A stretch of 64,000 bases of DNA from Paragordius varius. Its lineage: Eukaryota; Nematomorpha. Shown here one piece after another: positions 26,001 to 40,900 of the stretch (position 1 is the stretch's first letter; each line of letters begins with the position of its first letter). The notes beneath the pieces were generated by a model, which saw only the letters and a program-made list of their open reading frames with translations, was not told the origin of the DNA and did not search any database. Location of the stretch: assembly GCA_964247055.1 (NCBI GenBank), contig OZ176052.1:6634001-6698000 (forward strand). The letters are read 5' to 3'. The translations under genes were made by a program, and so were the position numbers.

Positions 26001-27252
26001 TCGCTTTTCAGTATCTATAACAAAATATTTTTGGTTTAATGATTATTTAGCATTTATTTTGATATTATTTAATAATTTGTTTTTTGTGCAATTTGTAGTA
26101 GTTATTAAATTTTAAAATATAAAGGGGTACAGAAACAAAAATTCATAGATATAACTGTACAATGGTTGTAATATAAAAAACCAATAATATGGATTAAATT
26201 TAATTTAATATCACATTTATAAAATTATTTGTTTACGCTTCCATTCAACATATAAACGAAGCAGCGACAAATTATAAACAAACAGAGAGGACAGTAATTC
26301 TCAATTTAAATTAACTGTTAAAATAAAGCCATTTGCTAATATTATTATATAGTTGGTAGTGTCTGGGTAATTTTTTTGTAGTCCTATTCATAATAAAACA
26401 CACATAAAGTTATTTTATAACTTTTTTTCAAAACTTGTCCTGGTGTATTTCAAAGTGCAAATTAAATTATTACATATAGATTGTGAATCCTTCGAAAACC
26501 ATTCTGTAAAAGTCATTTCATTTTGAGTTTAAAAGGTAACTTTGTGAATTAGATTACATTACATAATTAAAAAAATTCGCACCGACAATTAATTTAAAAT
26601 AAAAAATAAAAATGCGCAAAATAATGACATAAACAAAAACTAAACTGAAAATTATATAAAAATTAAATTAAAAATTAAATTTTAAACTCAAAAGACTAAA
26701 TGATTTGTGAAACCCTTCGTCAATACTAATCTTAGATGCATATATACAAAAAATGCAAAGTTGGATATAAGTACAAAATTGATATGTGAAAACACCAAGT
26801 CAAATAGTTGTGGCGTACTGATGAGTGCTAACAAGCACGTAACTAGTCTGCGATTACTAATGAGGAAGGGTTTCATATGATCTTTGGTAATTTCGGTTAA
26901 AAATTAAATTTTCAGTTTAATTTTTATTTTATTTTCATTTTAATTTTCGTTTACATCATTATTTCACGGATTTAACACTGTTAATAAAAAAATAGGCTTG
27001 GTCAAATTAATAAAGTCTCGCTCATAAAAATTATTTAGATGGACTAGAAGATTAAAATTTGAAAATTTAATTACTTTTAAATCAAAAGACTCTTGGCTAT
27101 TTAAATGGGTATAAAAGTGATTTATTTCAGTTTAAGATAAAGGTCATTTACTAATGATATTGTATTTAACGGTTATTAAGCCAAGGAAACTTGGTACAAA
27201 ATGATGTTTTTATGACTAGAAGTTGGGGATTTATCCTATAAAAATAAAAAGT
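22463..27252. other. Region without recognised gene
   Basis: It contains a (TA)n tract at about 23059-23090 and otherwise AT-rich sequence. The stretch 23562-23990 is somewhat richer in long frames than its surroundings: an 87-codon open stretch without an ATG start, then a second one containing MSIKGIKEFRFEMASYR and ending at a gtgagt donor-like site near 23934. I recognise no family. It may be a decayed gene or an isolated exon. Confidence 0.3.
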
Positions 27253-27400
27253 TTTAAAGTGAAGGCGTTATGGTAGAATTGATAAGGCATCGGACTCCTA
27301 AATTATAAGTGAAAATGTGCTAGAGTTCGAATTACGAAATGCACATACTTTTGTACTCGCTGTAAGCCCTGGGCATGAGAATATTAGGCCTTTAAGGGCC
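27253..27400 (+). repeat. tRNA-derived SINE (copy 2)
   Basis: The head resembles an arginine-type tRNA: GGCGTTATGGTAGAATTGA, then AAGGCATCGGACTCCTAA around the anticodon arm, then a B-box-like GAGTTCGAATT. The tail (ATGCACATAC ... GCTGTAAGCCCTGGGCATGAG) is shared with the copy at 5186-5300. The T arm is degenerate and no closed cloverleaf can be drawn, so this is a SINE head, not a functional tRNA gene. Confidence 0.62.
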
Positions 27401-30400
27401 TGCAACTAAATTAAGTTTTAAAGCATAATAACGGGTCCAGCTTGAAAATGGAGTCATACTTACCAAAAATATATTAGGGTATGATTGGTAACAGTTATAT
27501 TAAATAAATTACAGCGAATTTAAAAAAATTAAAATCTCACAATTTATTTATATAAAAAATTTTATACCATTATTTTGTAATGAAAATTTTTGTCCAGTTA
27601 TTTTAATATGCGGCCGAAGTTTTTTAAAAAACATCAGTTCTTTCCCATTTATGTTTTATCTATATATTTTAGATTTTTACGGAACAAATAAAGTCATAAT
27701 TATTAGTTTGTCAAACTGATAATTAGCAATTTTTCATTTATATGGCGTAATACCCACAAATTATATTTTGGTTTCTAAAAAAGCCTGATTTTCTCTATGA
27801 AAATTTATTCCTCTAAACATAATTAACCTCATCACACTCTGTGCATATACAATATACTTATATTTAAAACCTTGATGAATTCCTGACTGCACCTTTAAAC
27901 GCTTCTACAAAAATTGCCAGCCAGGAAATCTATATTCACCACGTCATAAAATCAGTATAAAATTAATAAAATTGTAAAAACGGTAAAAATTCAAAGTTTT
28001 TTAATCGGTTGTTATATAATTTGGATCCATATATTCCGCCAAACAAAATTTGTTTATTTTAATATTCTTTCAATTTGTATATAGTATTTTGGGCATTTAT
28101 AGCATATTACCACTATAGATGCGTCGCTGTTTACGTTTTAAGTATTTCAAAAATATATAATATATTGTGTAATTTAGAACATTTGTAGGATATAATTGAG
28201 GCTTTTCTGCCAATTCAGTTATTTCCTGCTAAAGGTTCTATAAGAAACTAATTTATGTCAATAACTTGTGCTGTTTGTACAAAAACTAAACCACTTTTAG
28301 CAAATATAAAGCTTAAAAAATATATTTTTTACCAATTACAATATCCAAGACCCCACATACGCAGCTATAAACAAATCAGTAAGTGTAGTCCGAAAAAAAA
28401 TAGCTGATATGGTCACTTAACCAAAGGTTGAATGATAATCACAAACACCAGAGTAGGATACCTACACTTCATCTTTTTTTCATATCAAGCGAGGGTTTAT
28501 AATTTTTGGCGTTTCTTAATTTGTAGATAAAGATTAAATTGAAATTATAATGTATATATGTAGCTAACCATTGTTGTTTAAATTTGGAAATATTAAATTT
28601 TCATCATCTGTTCATGGATCAAAACGTGTTTATGCATTTATAATTAAATTAAATAAAATCTAATATCGAAAGCAATGACGTAATTTAATATTCCTTGCAT
28701 CAGATTTGCATCTGTTTAATTCCCCTAATTTAATATAATAGTTGTAATTGGTAAACATTCTTAAAATGAAGCATAGTATTCAGGATAATAATTGTGACGA
28801 AAGTCAGAGTTGGGAACCAATTACAATTATACGGCATTTAAAAAAATAAATTATAAAAGTCACTAACAGTTATTATAAAATATATTTTTACTCTTGTCAA
28901 AAATTTCAAATACAAACTTATCCGATTTAGGAAATGTAAACGGCCACCATCGAATTAAATGGTATGTGCTTTCTAGAAAATTGCTACTGTGTCACTATTT
29001 CCAATGCACTTTTATAAAGTATGACTTTATTAAGAGTGTATTGTTAAAACCCACATCTATTTGCATTTATGAGAGAAACACCTAAAGGCATGATGAGTGC
29101 ATGTCATGCGCTTCTCGAAACTTTCAAAAATAGGCATTGATTCGTATCCTTTAAAAAAACAATTGAAGGGGTATGTGGTGCACTCAAGGGTTTATCATCA
29201 ATAAATAGTTATAATTGATTCAAATGAGCCCAGGTCTTTTCCGAAATGTTTTAAAGTCATTACATTTTAATGATATTTACAAAGGGGTTTTTTAAAAAAG
29301 TCTATCATAAATATTTGTCATACGGAACCCATTTTATCCATGTGGTCTCCTAAACTTTTAGAACTATTATATCAAAAAAATATTTTTGAGGACCTCAAAA
29401 AGCTTTTACGGATATGGGGGCGCGATTAAAAACCAATTAAAATAAGGCTTTAAGGCTCTCCTAAAAAAGATAATATAAACCATTCGAACTAATAAATTTT
29501 CAATTTCCGTCATAACAAATGTATCTTATAGATCAAAGTGTAAAACTAAGTCCATGGGCTAGTTTCAAAAAGATTCCATCTTTTCAGATTTTTAATTAAA
29601 TAAATGGTCATTATTGAATTTAACATTGGTAGATTCATTTTTGTACTTATATTTTCTCTAAACATATTACCTAGTTGAAGGTTAGGAGTTTATGTAAAAG
29701 AGCTATGACATGCTCTTAATATTCTAAAACAAACACTATACAACAAATTTTTCTACCGCTCGAGTTTTTTGCATTTTCTGATATTTACTATAATTTTAAC
29801 AGTGAATCTATAAAGGTTATAATATGACTTTTTATGATTATGCGCTCTCTTTATCAAAATTTTATTAAAAATGTTTTTCTTAGAAAAATAACAAATGATC
29901 ATTTGTAATATATTATTCGAAAAAGTAATGAAAACTCTATAAAATGCATACTAATATGTTTTACATCGATAGTTAATATTGGACATAGGAAGCGACAAAC
30001 GCGCGAAGTGAGAGCGTTTTTCTTAACTAATATATAAAACTAATGGATAAACTCAAACTTTGTCCAGATGGCAATAAATGTCTAAGAAATATAACAAGAG
30101 AATAATTTTTTTATCAAAACACTTTTATTTGTGTCATTCACAACAAGCATTTTGAATTTGTTTTTTTTTAAAAATTACCCACATTAATATTAACTTTTTT
30201 CTTTAAAAGGCTTATAATTTCACAATTTCACACTAAAAATATAGTTTTAAGGTATTCTTGATCTATAGCCATTATGTAAAAAAATTTACAGTCATTACTA
30301 TGGGATTTTAGTATCTAAGTATGATAATTATAATAATGATTTTTTAAACCAAAAACTTTTAAAAAAATTTAAAATTTTATACTAATATAACCCTAATAAT

Positions 30401-31999
30401 TATATTAAAATAATTTATATAATTTTTTAATTAGTTTGTGTATGAAAATTTTTGACTTATTTATGGGTTGAAAATTTTGATCATATAAACCCAAATAATT
30501 TTAACATATAATTGATTTAAATGACTAACTACCATTCTAAAGATTCATCTTTCTCGCTCCGAATAATATAAAAACCATGTCTCTATATCCAAAACTTTTG
30601 TTTTGAAAATTTCGAGTTTAATGTTAAATTCGAGCCAAAAAATTTTGATACCTAATAAAAATTTTTTAGATGTAGACCAATATTTGTTGATATACTATTT
30701 ATGTACTTTAATGATAAAAATTTTTAATTTACAAGACTGGCACTTAATAAAGTTAAAATTTGTTGTCAAGTGCTATTTTCAAATGTAGATAGGCCTTCAT
30801 ACATAAAGAAACTGTTGAGTTATTGTCGCATGAAGAAAGGGCTGTGTCTCGGGTGTAATAATTTAATAAATACTCCCGTTACTCTGCACATTAGTTAATA
30901 GAACTTGTTCTTAAATTTGTTCCACAAGTGTCGTTTATATCAATCCCACCCAAGAATGGGAGCTCAGGGATAATTCAAATAAGACTCTGTTACGCTATTC
31001 GAATTAGTAAAAAATATGCTTTTACTGAATTTAAACTAGCCTAGAGCTTTTCTTTTAAATTTTCGCATAAACACATTTTTTTGTTCAAATAGCCTATTTT
31101 TACGCAAAGCGGCTCGTTCATTAGGATTAAAAAAAATCTCTACCTTCTTGCCAATTTTGTTAATGAAATATGATGGGATCAATTATGCGGATATGGGGAC
31201 ATACGCCTTCCGGAAATTCGGGGCTTTCATTGATATTAAAACTTTGCAATATTTTTAGGGATAAGTTCTATAGTAAGAAAAAAAATTAAATTAGCTGAAG
31301 TAATTGGGCTTAACGAATAGCAGATGATAAATATTTTTCATGGTTTGAACCTTACGTTTTCAAATTCGTTTAAAAACCAAAAATAATTCAGTTCCAACTG
31401 TCAAATGCATGGTCTTTTATCCAAAACTATTTAACGAAGGTGGGTGATCATATATGCAATAAAAATAATTTGAATTCATTTTTAATATAAAATATTCCTT
31501 TGTTATGATAATTACATGCTAAATTTAATTTTTTTAGGCCACAATTTATAAACAAGGTTTTGTTTTTATTTATATACATCATATTTTGTATTTACACAAA
31601 AATAAAATACAAAATTTACAGGTGAGCTATATTGCGTAAAAACATTTTTGGTTTGCTTTATATTTAAAATACTTTTTTGACGGTAATTCATTTATCGGTG
31701 CATTAATATCCAATAACTATAAATTATATTTTAAAATTATTTTTAATAATTATTCAATTGCAATATTTTTTAAATATGGATAACAAAATTAGGAGGCGCT
31801 TTCATGACCATATTAACAATATTAATGCGTCTTACGAAGGGCAAAAAAATGATTTTGGGAACTCCCACATATTTAAACAAGTGCGATCGCAACATACTTA
31901 TATTATGGAACCAAAGTTAATTTATATATTGATTTTGTTTATACCACTTACTTTTTTCATAAATTATTAAAATATTCTTTATTGACTAGAGTTGGAAAA
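27401..31999. other. Intergenic region upstream of the APMAP-like gene
   Basis: No supported gene. A 65-codon open frame with its ATG at 31776 (MDNKIRRRFHDH...) lies 220 bp upstream of the APMAP start, but its only usable donor is in the wrong phase to join that gene, so I did not include it. Isolated short frames around 29050-29250 show no family resemblance. Confidence 0.4.
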
Positions 32000-34900
32000 A
32001 TGAAAAAGTTGAATATATTTTTTATATTCGTCTTCATTATCCTCTTTATCGTTCTGACATTCGCTGTGGTCATTCTATTCTTACCTGATGTTATTCATCC
32101 TGTGGCATATAGGTAAAAATATTTTTCTAAAAAATTTGTTTAATTAAAAATAATTACAATGGACCCCCTCCCATATTCACCCCTCTAATTAGCTTTCTTT
32201 ACACTTTATGAGCTTTTCGGGTGGTTTTATCCCACAGGGCCATTTAAAATTTAATTATACTAAAAAATATTTTTAGCATTGGGCCAAATTTAATGCTTTA
32301 AACCAGGGCTTGGAGAACCGGAAAATTTTTAAAATTTTAAGAACCTTTTTGGAACATGTTCCAATTTTTAAAAAAACCGGTTCTGAAACCGAATAAAATT
32401 AAAGAACAGGAACGGGAACCAGTTAAAATTAAGAACCGTTTTATAACCGGTTCTGTTTTAGAGACCAAGATTTTAAATTTTTTATAACAAAGCTTTAGGT
32501 TCTTTATAAAAAACTAAATACGATTGATATGCTTTTTTTTTCTTTGCATCCTTTAAATTAGGTTATTTTTGTAATTAATGAAGGATATAAAAACCAGTTT
32601 TTGAAGTATTTTAAAGTGCGAGAAAACAGCAAATTTCTCAAATGTTGATCATAAATAAAAGGATAACACAACAATAATTTAACACTCCATTACCTTTTGA
32701 GGTAAAGGTAATTATTATATCCCTGAGCGATTTGAATTTGAATATCTTATAAGTATTTAAGGTGTTAAGCCGAGTTTAAAAATATTTCTTTACATTAAGC
32801 AAAAAAATGCTCATTTCAAACTGCCGCCATTTTTCTCCTATATTTTTTTCGCTAAAGCAACAGGCAAATAATGTATATTATGGTTAGGAAATGTAAATAA
32901 TTTACTTAAAAAAGCTTTTAGGCTACATTATACCAGCAAAAACTTGATGTATTTTTATTTTAATATTAGCTGTTCGTTTCTTATTTTGGAGCTGTGCCAA
33001 TTTTAGACTCCAACAAAAGTGTAAGCTATTTTATCTAATACATGAAAACAATGTCTGATAATTAATTTTAACTAAAATAAATTTCAAAACTGTAGGTTAT
33101 TTACAAAATTGCTCTGGGATATACTACCCCAATATGTAAACTAGTACAAAAAAGGGAAAAAGTAATGGAATGTTAATTATGTATGTGAATTCGCGACGTT
33201 TTAAATTACGGAAGATTGTTAAGAACCGGTTTTATTCTGCAGAGAACCGGTTCTAGAACCAAAAAAATGCGAGAACGGAACAGTTTTGAAATTTTAACCG
33301 TTTTAGAACAGGTTTTACTTTTAAAACAAACGGTTCTAGAACCGAAAAAATGTTAAGAACCCTAACCGGTCAGTTAAAATTTTAACACCGTTTTGGAACC
33401 GGTTTCAAATTTAGGCTTGAGTTCCAAGCCCTGCTTTAAACCTTTTAGGCGCATAATAATCTTAAACTTTTTTAGCGCCATTGTTTTCTTTAAATTTTTT
33501 GATATCGGTAATATAGGCAATTAATAAATATTATGGTTGGTAAACTCAAATTATTAATTTAAGCAGCATTCAAGTTACGTTTTACCAGCAAACACCTGAT
33601 ATTTTTTGTTTTGAATCAGCTGTTTATTTCAATCTTGTTTTGAACCGAATTCAATACTATAGAAGTTAGAAACCGAAATCTAAGGTATTTATCTAATACA
33701 GGAGAAGAGGGTTTCATAATTAAATTTTTACCAAAATAATTAGTTTATATACTACTGGGCAGAAAACTACTCAGAAATATCGTCGCCAAATGTAATGTAG
33801 TATTAATATAAACTAGGTCTATAAAGCTATGATAGTCAGTAGTATATACTCTCTCAAAAACTCATCAGCTTGTGAATATTTTCATTAAAAAACTAAAATT
33901 TAATTTTGATATTTTAAAATATATTTGTGGAATTACGTAAGATATATTGAAAAAAACGGAATATTAATTAAAGTTAAAAAATACAATTTTAAAACTAAGC
34001 CATGTATTTTCCCCCTTTAATAGGGTATGAGGGGATCAGCTTCTTATGACGCTAGTCCTTTGTAAAAGCTCCATAATGTGCATTGGCTTTTACGTTGGAG
34101 GAACAAATGTGTCTTCTAAATTCTATGCCTCCGCGTTTAATTGAAAATCATAAAAACCATTAATTATAAGTCAAATATATTTTTATTTTGTAATATATTA
34201 ATGAGTATTTAAAAGTAAAACAAAAAATTATGCGAAATGTCATATTGGGATATTAATATTTGTAAATTTACCAAAATAAATCTATATCAGAAAACCTCAG
34301 ATCAAATCTATATTTTTACTGTGTATTGATATTTAAACTTTCAAATGTTTCCAAATTCTCATATTTTTGACCCTTCTAAATTATAATATAAGTAAAAGTT
34401 ATTCTTAACCTAATAAATATAAGTTTTTATTTTTATATGGTATTTTTTTGATATTTTTGACTATAAAAAGTTTTCACAAATATAATTTATAGCTTCGATG
34501 GAGAAAGACCATCTCTCAAAGGCGTATTACAGCCAAATGATATTTTAATGCATGTTGAACGAAAAGGTGGAAACATTTTGTATGGTCCTGAATCCTTTGC
34601 TACATCAAACGGTTAAATACTAATGATAGATTTTAAAAACAGTATAATAGTTAAATTTTAAAAAAATTCATTAAACTAATTGTCGAAAAATGGAGACGCA
34701 TTCTGACTCTTTTTGAGAATGATTTATAAATTAATATTCGTTCTTGGACTAATATACTTAATTAAATAATTTTGCAAATATGTTTGAAAAATAGATTTTA
34801 AAATTTTTATTTTGGACTCATTATGAGGGCTTTAAAACATCAATAAATAGTAAGTTAGTGGAAGTTATACTCAACATTATTATGAATTAACAAAAGCTTT

Positions 34901-37900
34901 GTAAAAAATTGAATTTAAAGCAGGGGTTTTCAACATGCGGACTCGAGACGTTATGAGCTGCCCGCCAAAAAAATTGGAATATAATTTACAATAATGTGCA
35001 TATAATCTTAGCGAAACTGATATTTTGAACAAATATCTCGAATATGTCCATCCAATTGGCTACGAACTAAAAAGAATCGTTATATATTGTTTGCATTTTA
35101 CAGTCGTTAAATCTAATAAAATATTAATAATGCCCATATATATAAATGCTGCCTGCCGGTTTTTGAGCTAAAAATGCGCCGCAAAGCCATTTGTGTTGGA
35201 CACCTCTGGTTAAAGCTGTTAAAGGCTCATTATGAGTGGGATCACTGTACAAATAAATATGTACATGATAGTTTAAAATTAATATATTTTTTTAAAAATG
35301 TATTAATTTTATGTTTGATTTAATAGGGCGTATTTTTACCACCACCAAAAAAGGAGTTTTTGAGATTTCCCCGACCATAATACCCAAATTTGCGGCTAGA
35401 ATAGGCCATCCTCCTTGCGGTAAATAATTTAGAAATTTTTTATTTTATATGTGAGAGGCATGAGTATTGATATTTCATTTATTTAAATCCTTTAGGTTTG
35501 TGAATCTCTAATTAAATATCAAATAAATATATTATGGTTAAAAATAAATTTTATTTTAAAATGCATTTATCTAAAATTTAACTGCAAATTTAAATGTCTC
35601 AAAAATCAAAACTACATGGCTCAATATCCGAATCATGACCCTTATCCGATGTAGAATTTTTAGTTTTTTATTTAATATTATTTAACTCGATTCTACGGGT
35701 ATATATTAATAATTGGTAATAATTATATTTTTAAATTTTTAATTGTTTTTGGCTCATTGTCAGGGCTAAAAAATACACATAAACTAGTAATGAGAAGTAT
35801 CAACTTTATCTCAGATATATACGAGATAAAAATAATTTTATTTGTTAATTTTTACTTTTTTCTCGTATTTTAAGTTTTTATGTAGTTTTTTCATGGAAAA
35901 ACATCTATTCATTTTGTTGTCCAATGACACATTATATTTTAATTATTTTTCAATCACTTAAGAGACAAGTCATGATGAATTCAAGTGTGGAAGACCGCTA
36001 GGATTGACCACAGATTATGATGGTTTAATTTATGTTGCCGACGCTTATTTAGGAATCTTCACAATCAATCCCAATAATTACAGTATGATTTTATGGGCGT
36101 TTTTTTAGTATATCAGGTGTAGTCATAAATCTTTACCGATTTTTTGGTAAAAAATATGTGACATTCTGCAAGTTAGTTTTCAAAATAAACTAAATCCTAA
36201 ATAATCCTATTTTTAACAAAATGTTTTAAAATTCCAGCGTAAAGGTCTTATATAGAGACAAAACGTAAATAACATATTTTTTATAAAAACAACCAATTTA
36301 TAAAATTTCGATTTTCAAAAACGTTTTTGTTACAAAATGGAATAAAACTAGCAATGCATATTTACTCATACTTAGTCTAAATCAGTGATATTCTCCAAAA
36401 GAAATTCAGGGGCCCCAAAAAATATTTAACTTGTCTCAAGAGCCATGCACCTATCATAGCGATATTCATAGTTGCTTGACTTATTTATGCTTAAATAAGT
36501 ATATTAACATTTCATAAATAATTCTGGGCTAGAAAAAAAAACACTTTTAGGATAGCTTGAGTATTACTGCTGTAAATTGTTTATACGCTGAAATACACAC
36601 TAAAAAATGAAATTGTAAGGACAAAAGGTAAAAATTTAAAGACAAATATTTCTAAAAAACAACCATATTTTTAATTATTTTATATATTTAACTAATTGAT
36701 CAAAATGGCAAGGTGGGTGATATATATTATTAGCACATCTATATTATGCAATTGTAATTAAATAGCTTATATCGTTTAGTATAGTTCTCTTTTTTGTTAA
36801 AAAATATTTGTCTTCATCTTTTTATCTTTTATCCGTATATATCAATTTCTACTGTATAATTAAAAAATAATTTATGTAGGAAAAGGTCTCAAAAAGTATC
36901 GCTGTCCTAATAATAAAAATATTCTTTGAAACATTTTGTGTATAAATTTAGTTTCACTCATAATATATTTTATTATGTTTGTTAGGTGATGTTCATATAA
37001 TTTTTGACAAAACACAAATGGATACATATGGATTGAAATTTCTCAATAGCATACAAATATCTAATAATGGCATCATCTATTTTACATCAAGCAGCTCAAA
37101 ATGGGAAAGAATTAATTTTATGAAAGCTTTATTGGAAGCAACTCCCGACGGAAAGTATTAATTATTTTTTGGGTCAATTTATACGGTGCGCATTATTAAG
37201 ATGCCCTATCTTATCATTTTCGTTTAAGTTTTTTTTAGCTCTAGACTGGAAGAATGAGATTACCAACTTAATAATAAAATTTATGAAATTACAATTTATA
37301 ATTTTGATATAATCCCATCAACACTTTATTAATTAAAAATTTTATTAAAATACATTTTGGGTTGTTTTTGTCCGAGGATTTAAATTTGTATAAAAATTTA
37401 TTTTTATTAAATATATTTGTCCAACTTTATGTTTACTTTTGCAACTTTTATAGTCTGATAGTTCCCAACCCAATACAGCTGATAAAAATAATCAAATAAC
37501 CAACATTTGCTGGCAAATTATGATCGTTTTTATTTAATAAAAAATTTTTAACACTATCTTAAAAAAATGTAATATGCCTTTAAGGTGATAGATTTCTTCT
37601 TTTTGAATTCAGCCCATTTTTAAATATAATTTAAGAATATATATTTGAAATCACACTAGGATCGACAACTATCCCAATAAAATATTGAAGCTTTCCATTC
37701 AATAACTTATTTTTTATAAAGTTTTTATTGCTGCTATGATATTTTTAATTGCACATGATAAAAAAATAAAAATTTATCTTTTAGAGTTTGCATGTATAAA
37801 CCCGTATCAAATCATTTGACTGTTCTTGTTACTGATTTAATATTTCCAAACGGTTTATTACTCAATCCAACTGAAGATTTTTTGCTCATCTCCGAAACTG

Positions 37901-40900
37901 GAAAAGCCAGAATACTAAAGTTTTTATTAACCATGTCTTTGCATTTTTAATTATACTTTATAATTATTTATTGACGGTTTTTACGATGTGGTTTTGTAAG
38001 ATCACAAAAGAAACGATTGACATATACACTGTGCGGCAAAAATGGGGATCAAAAAAATTAATGAATCATATATCATTCGATTAGGTATAAGCTCAAGATA
38101 CTGAATATCAAAATTATATACGCGATTAAAATAGTAGAAATAATGTTATTTAAATTTTTCTGTTATCAGTCAAAATCAAAAAAATCGCATTTTTTCGCAT
38201 ATTAGGTCAAATAAAATTAAATACAATAGACGAAAAGTGTTAATCAAATTTTACTTGTTTTAATATAGCTTAATCAACAAAGATTTTACATTTTTCGGAG
38301 GGTCCCAGAAAGATTTTCGAGAATGTTATCTAAAAATCGCAGTTGTCGTCATTGAAACATATTCTTAATATGCTGTTAAAGATTTTAATTATTATTAAAA
38401 CAAGAATATAATAACTCTATATGTGTAAATTACCCAATATAACGCCTTCAAAAAAATTTACGCCTTATATAAAAAAGAAATTTTTTTTCGATAATTTGCA
38501 CCAAAGCGGAAGTTGCGTATAATTTTTTCAAAACATCCGTTATATATTATATATATATATATATACTAGCGTAAATCTCGTGCTGCTACGCTTGTGGATT
38601 TTTTCAAACTTTATTTAATAGCTATGATCTCATAGGATTTTCAAAACGGTGCATTCATATTAATATATTGTTTACTGGTGTAAAGGCCCCAAATAGATGG
38701 CTAACGGGAAAAACTGCTATACTATATTTTTACCTTTGTATGGGTAATGTTTTAAGCCTTTATTGAACTCGTATGGCTTCTTAAGTTTTTTAAAAATGAG
38801 CTCCAAAGCCACGCCACTTTTATACGGCGTCTCAGTTTTAAACCGGTAGACCCCTACCCATATGCCTATATGGAAAAAGCGCTAAGAATTTTTTGCTTTT
38901 GTAGGGAAAATATTTGGAATCATTTTTGAGACCATCCTCTCATGGGTTATTCGAAAAAAATACCTCAAAACTAAATAATCTTTATATGATGGCGTATTTT
39001 TTAGGGCATAAAGGGCCCAAATTAACAGCTAATAAAAAAGGCCTGACCTTAATTTTTACCTAGTTACGGGTAATATTTCGAACTTTAAATGAGTTCATAT
39101 GGCATAAGTTTTAAATTAGTTCCAAAACAACGCAATATCAATATAGTGGCACAGTTTTTGGCGGCTAGCTTCTTACCCAGAGGCAGGTATAAAAAAGCGT
39201 CGGGCAAAATTTTTGTCTTTATATGGAGATCTGGAATTATAATGTCCATATGTTCCTATAAGTTCGAAATATTGCTTTAAAACCAAAAAATTGTTCTATG
39301 TCGGCGAAATTTTCAGGGCGTAAAACTTTTCTTATCGACTCATTGAAATAACCCCCTATACTAAAATATTTGTTTTTTAAGGGGTAAATATTTTAGGCCC
39401 TTATTAAACTCACATAGTATCATATGTTTTCTGAAATTTGGCTCCAAAGGCATGCTGTATCGATATAGTGACGCATTTTTACGCGGTTAGCCCTCTACTC
39501 AGAGCCCATTTAACCGCTAATTTAAAAAACTGGGGACCTAATTCAAAAAAGGGCGAAGCTATTGTCGGGGCATTCATTAATGATTATATTTTTTCGACAT
39601 TTGGATTTAAATGGGTCTACCGGTTTTCCGGAAACAGTTCACAAAGCCACCACTTTCCATTTTTATAAATATATAGATTATAAATAGTTTTTTCCATGCA
39701 ATTCAATGCAGAAAAAAAGATTTATCATCTTAAATTTTTATTTAGTGAATTTTACCCGAAAATCTTGATTATATATTTTTGGCGCCATTTTGACTTTTAT
39801 ATCGGCTTTAGGGCTTAAATTTCCCCAAATTAAAAAACTCAGCGATAGATCTTTTTTCTGCATCCAATTGTATGGAAAATATAATGATATATACCTGCTT
39901 TGCTATAATTATCGAAAATTTTCTTTTTTTAAGGTTTATTTTTTTGAACGTGATATATTGGTCAATTTATGATAAAGTAAATATATGATTGCTTAAATAA
40001 AAATTAAAACCTTTTATCGCATATTAATAAGTTTTTATGATTCAAATTTGGCGACAAAGTGCGATTTTTTAGCTAATATTCTTGAAAATCTTTCTGGACC
40101 CTCCGAAAAAATTTAAAATCTTTGTTGATAATATTTTGTGTTTAGAATTATCCTTATGCTCTTTAACACTTCCATTATTGGATTTAAATACCCTAGACTA
40201 GATTTGAATTAGGATTTTTTAAAAACTACTAAAGAAAACGGCAATTTAAATTTATGCTTCTATCCTAATATAAATTATATTAATATGCCAAAATATCTAA
40301 ATAAAATTTTGTTTTGAAAAAAAAGTTCCATGTCAAACTACTTCGACGCCATTTTTATTTAAATTTTTGCAAAATATCGTCTTCATTTAATTTTAAGGGT
40401 AAAATTAAAGCTATTTTTTATTTAAATTACATCTAACATTGATAAAAATAGAAAAAGCGGTTAATTTTGTATTATTTTCAATTTCACCATTGCACACATG
40501 TCACGTTGACTAAATTTTTACCTTTCGGTTTTAGATTAAAATAAGTAAAATCAAGTATTTTTGAAATTTTTTTATATATTTCGGTTTATTTTATATAAGT
40601 GCAAAGAAATTTTTTTATATATTTCGGTTTATTTTATATAAGTGCAAAATTTTGCCATGGTTTTGATTCCTTTTATATTTTTCAAGGAACTTAACTTTAA
40701 ACAGGCCTGGAGTATTTAACTACCCCAATTTGAATCAAAGGATTAAAATGAATGTGTTTTATCCAAGTGTTAAAACATAGAAAATTTAGTTGACACATTT
40801 TATTCTATTGTTTTTTAATTTGACCTAATATGCGAAAAAATGCGATTTTTTGATTTTGGCTAATAACAGAAAAATTAAAGCATTTCAATAATTATTATCC

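Noticed and set aside
26818-26848. Hammerhead-ribozyme-like CTGATGAG, stem GTGC...GCAC, then GTAAC
   Set aside because: The conserved GAAA is GTAA and no upstream stem I partner or matching stem III with a cleavage triplet could be paired, so the core is not complete.
27253-27330. Functional arginine tRNA gene
   Set aside because: Acceptor and T arms do not pair and the tail is shared with the copy at 5186, which fits a SINE.
31776-31970. Open frame MDNKIRRRFHDH... as the N-terminus of APMAP
   Set aside because: Its only reasonable donor is in phase 0, while joining the anchor exon needs phase 2. The ATG at 32000 already gives a complete protein.
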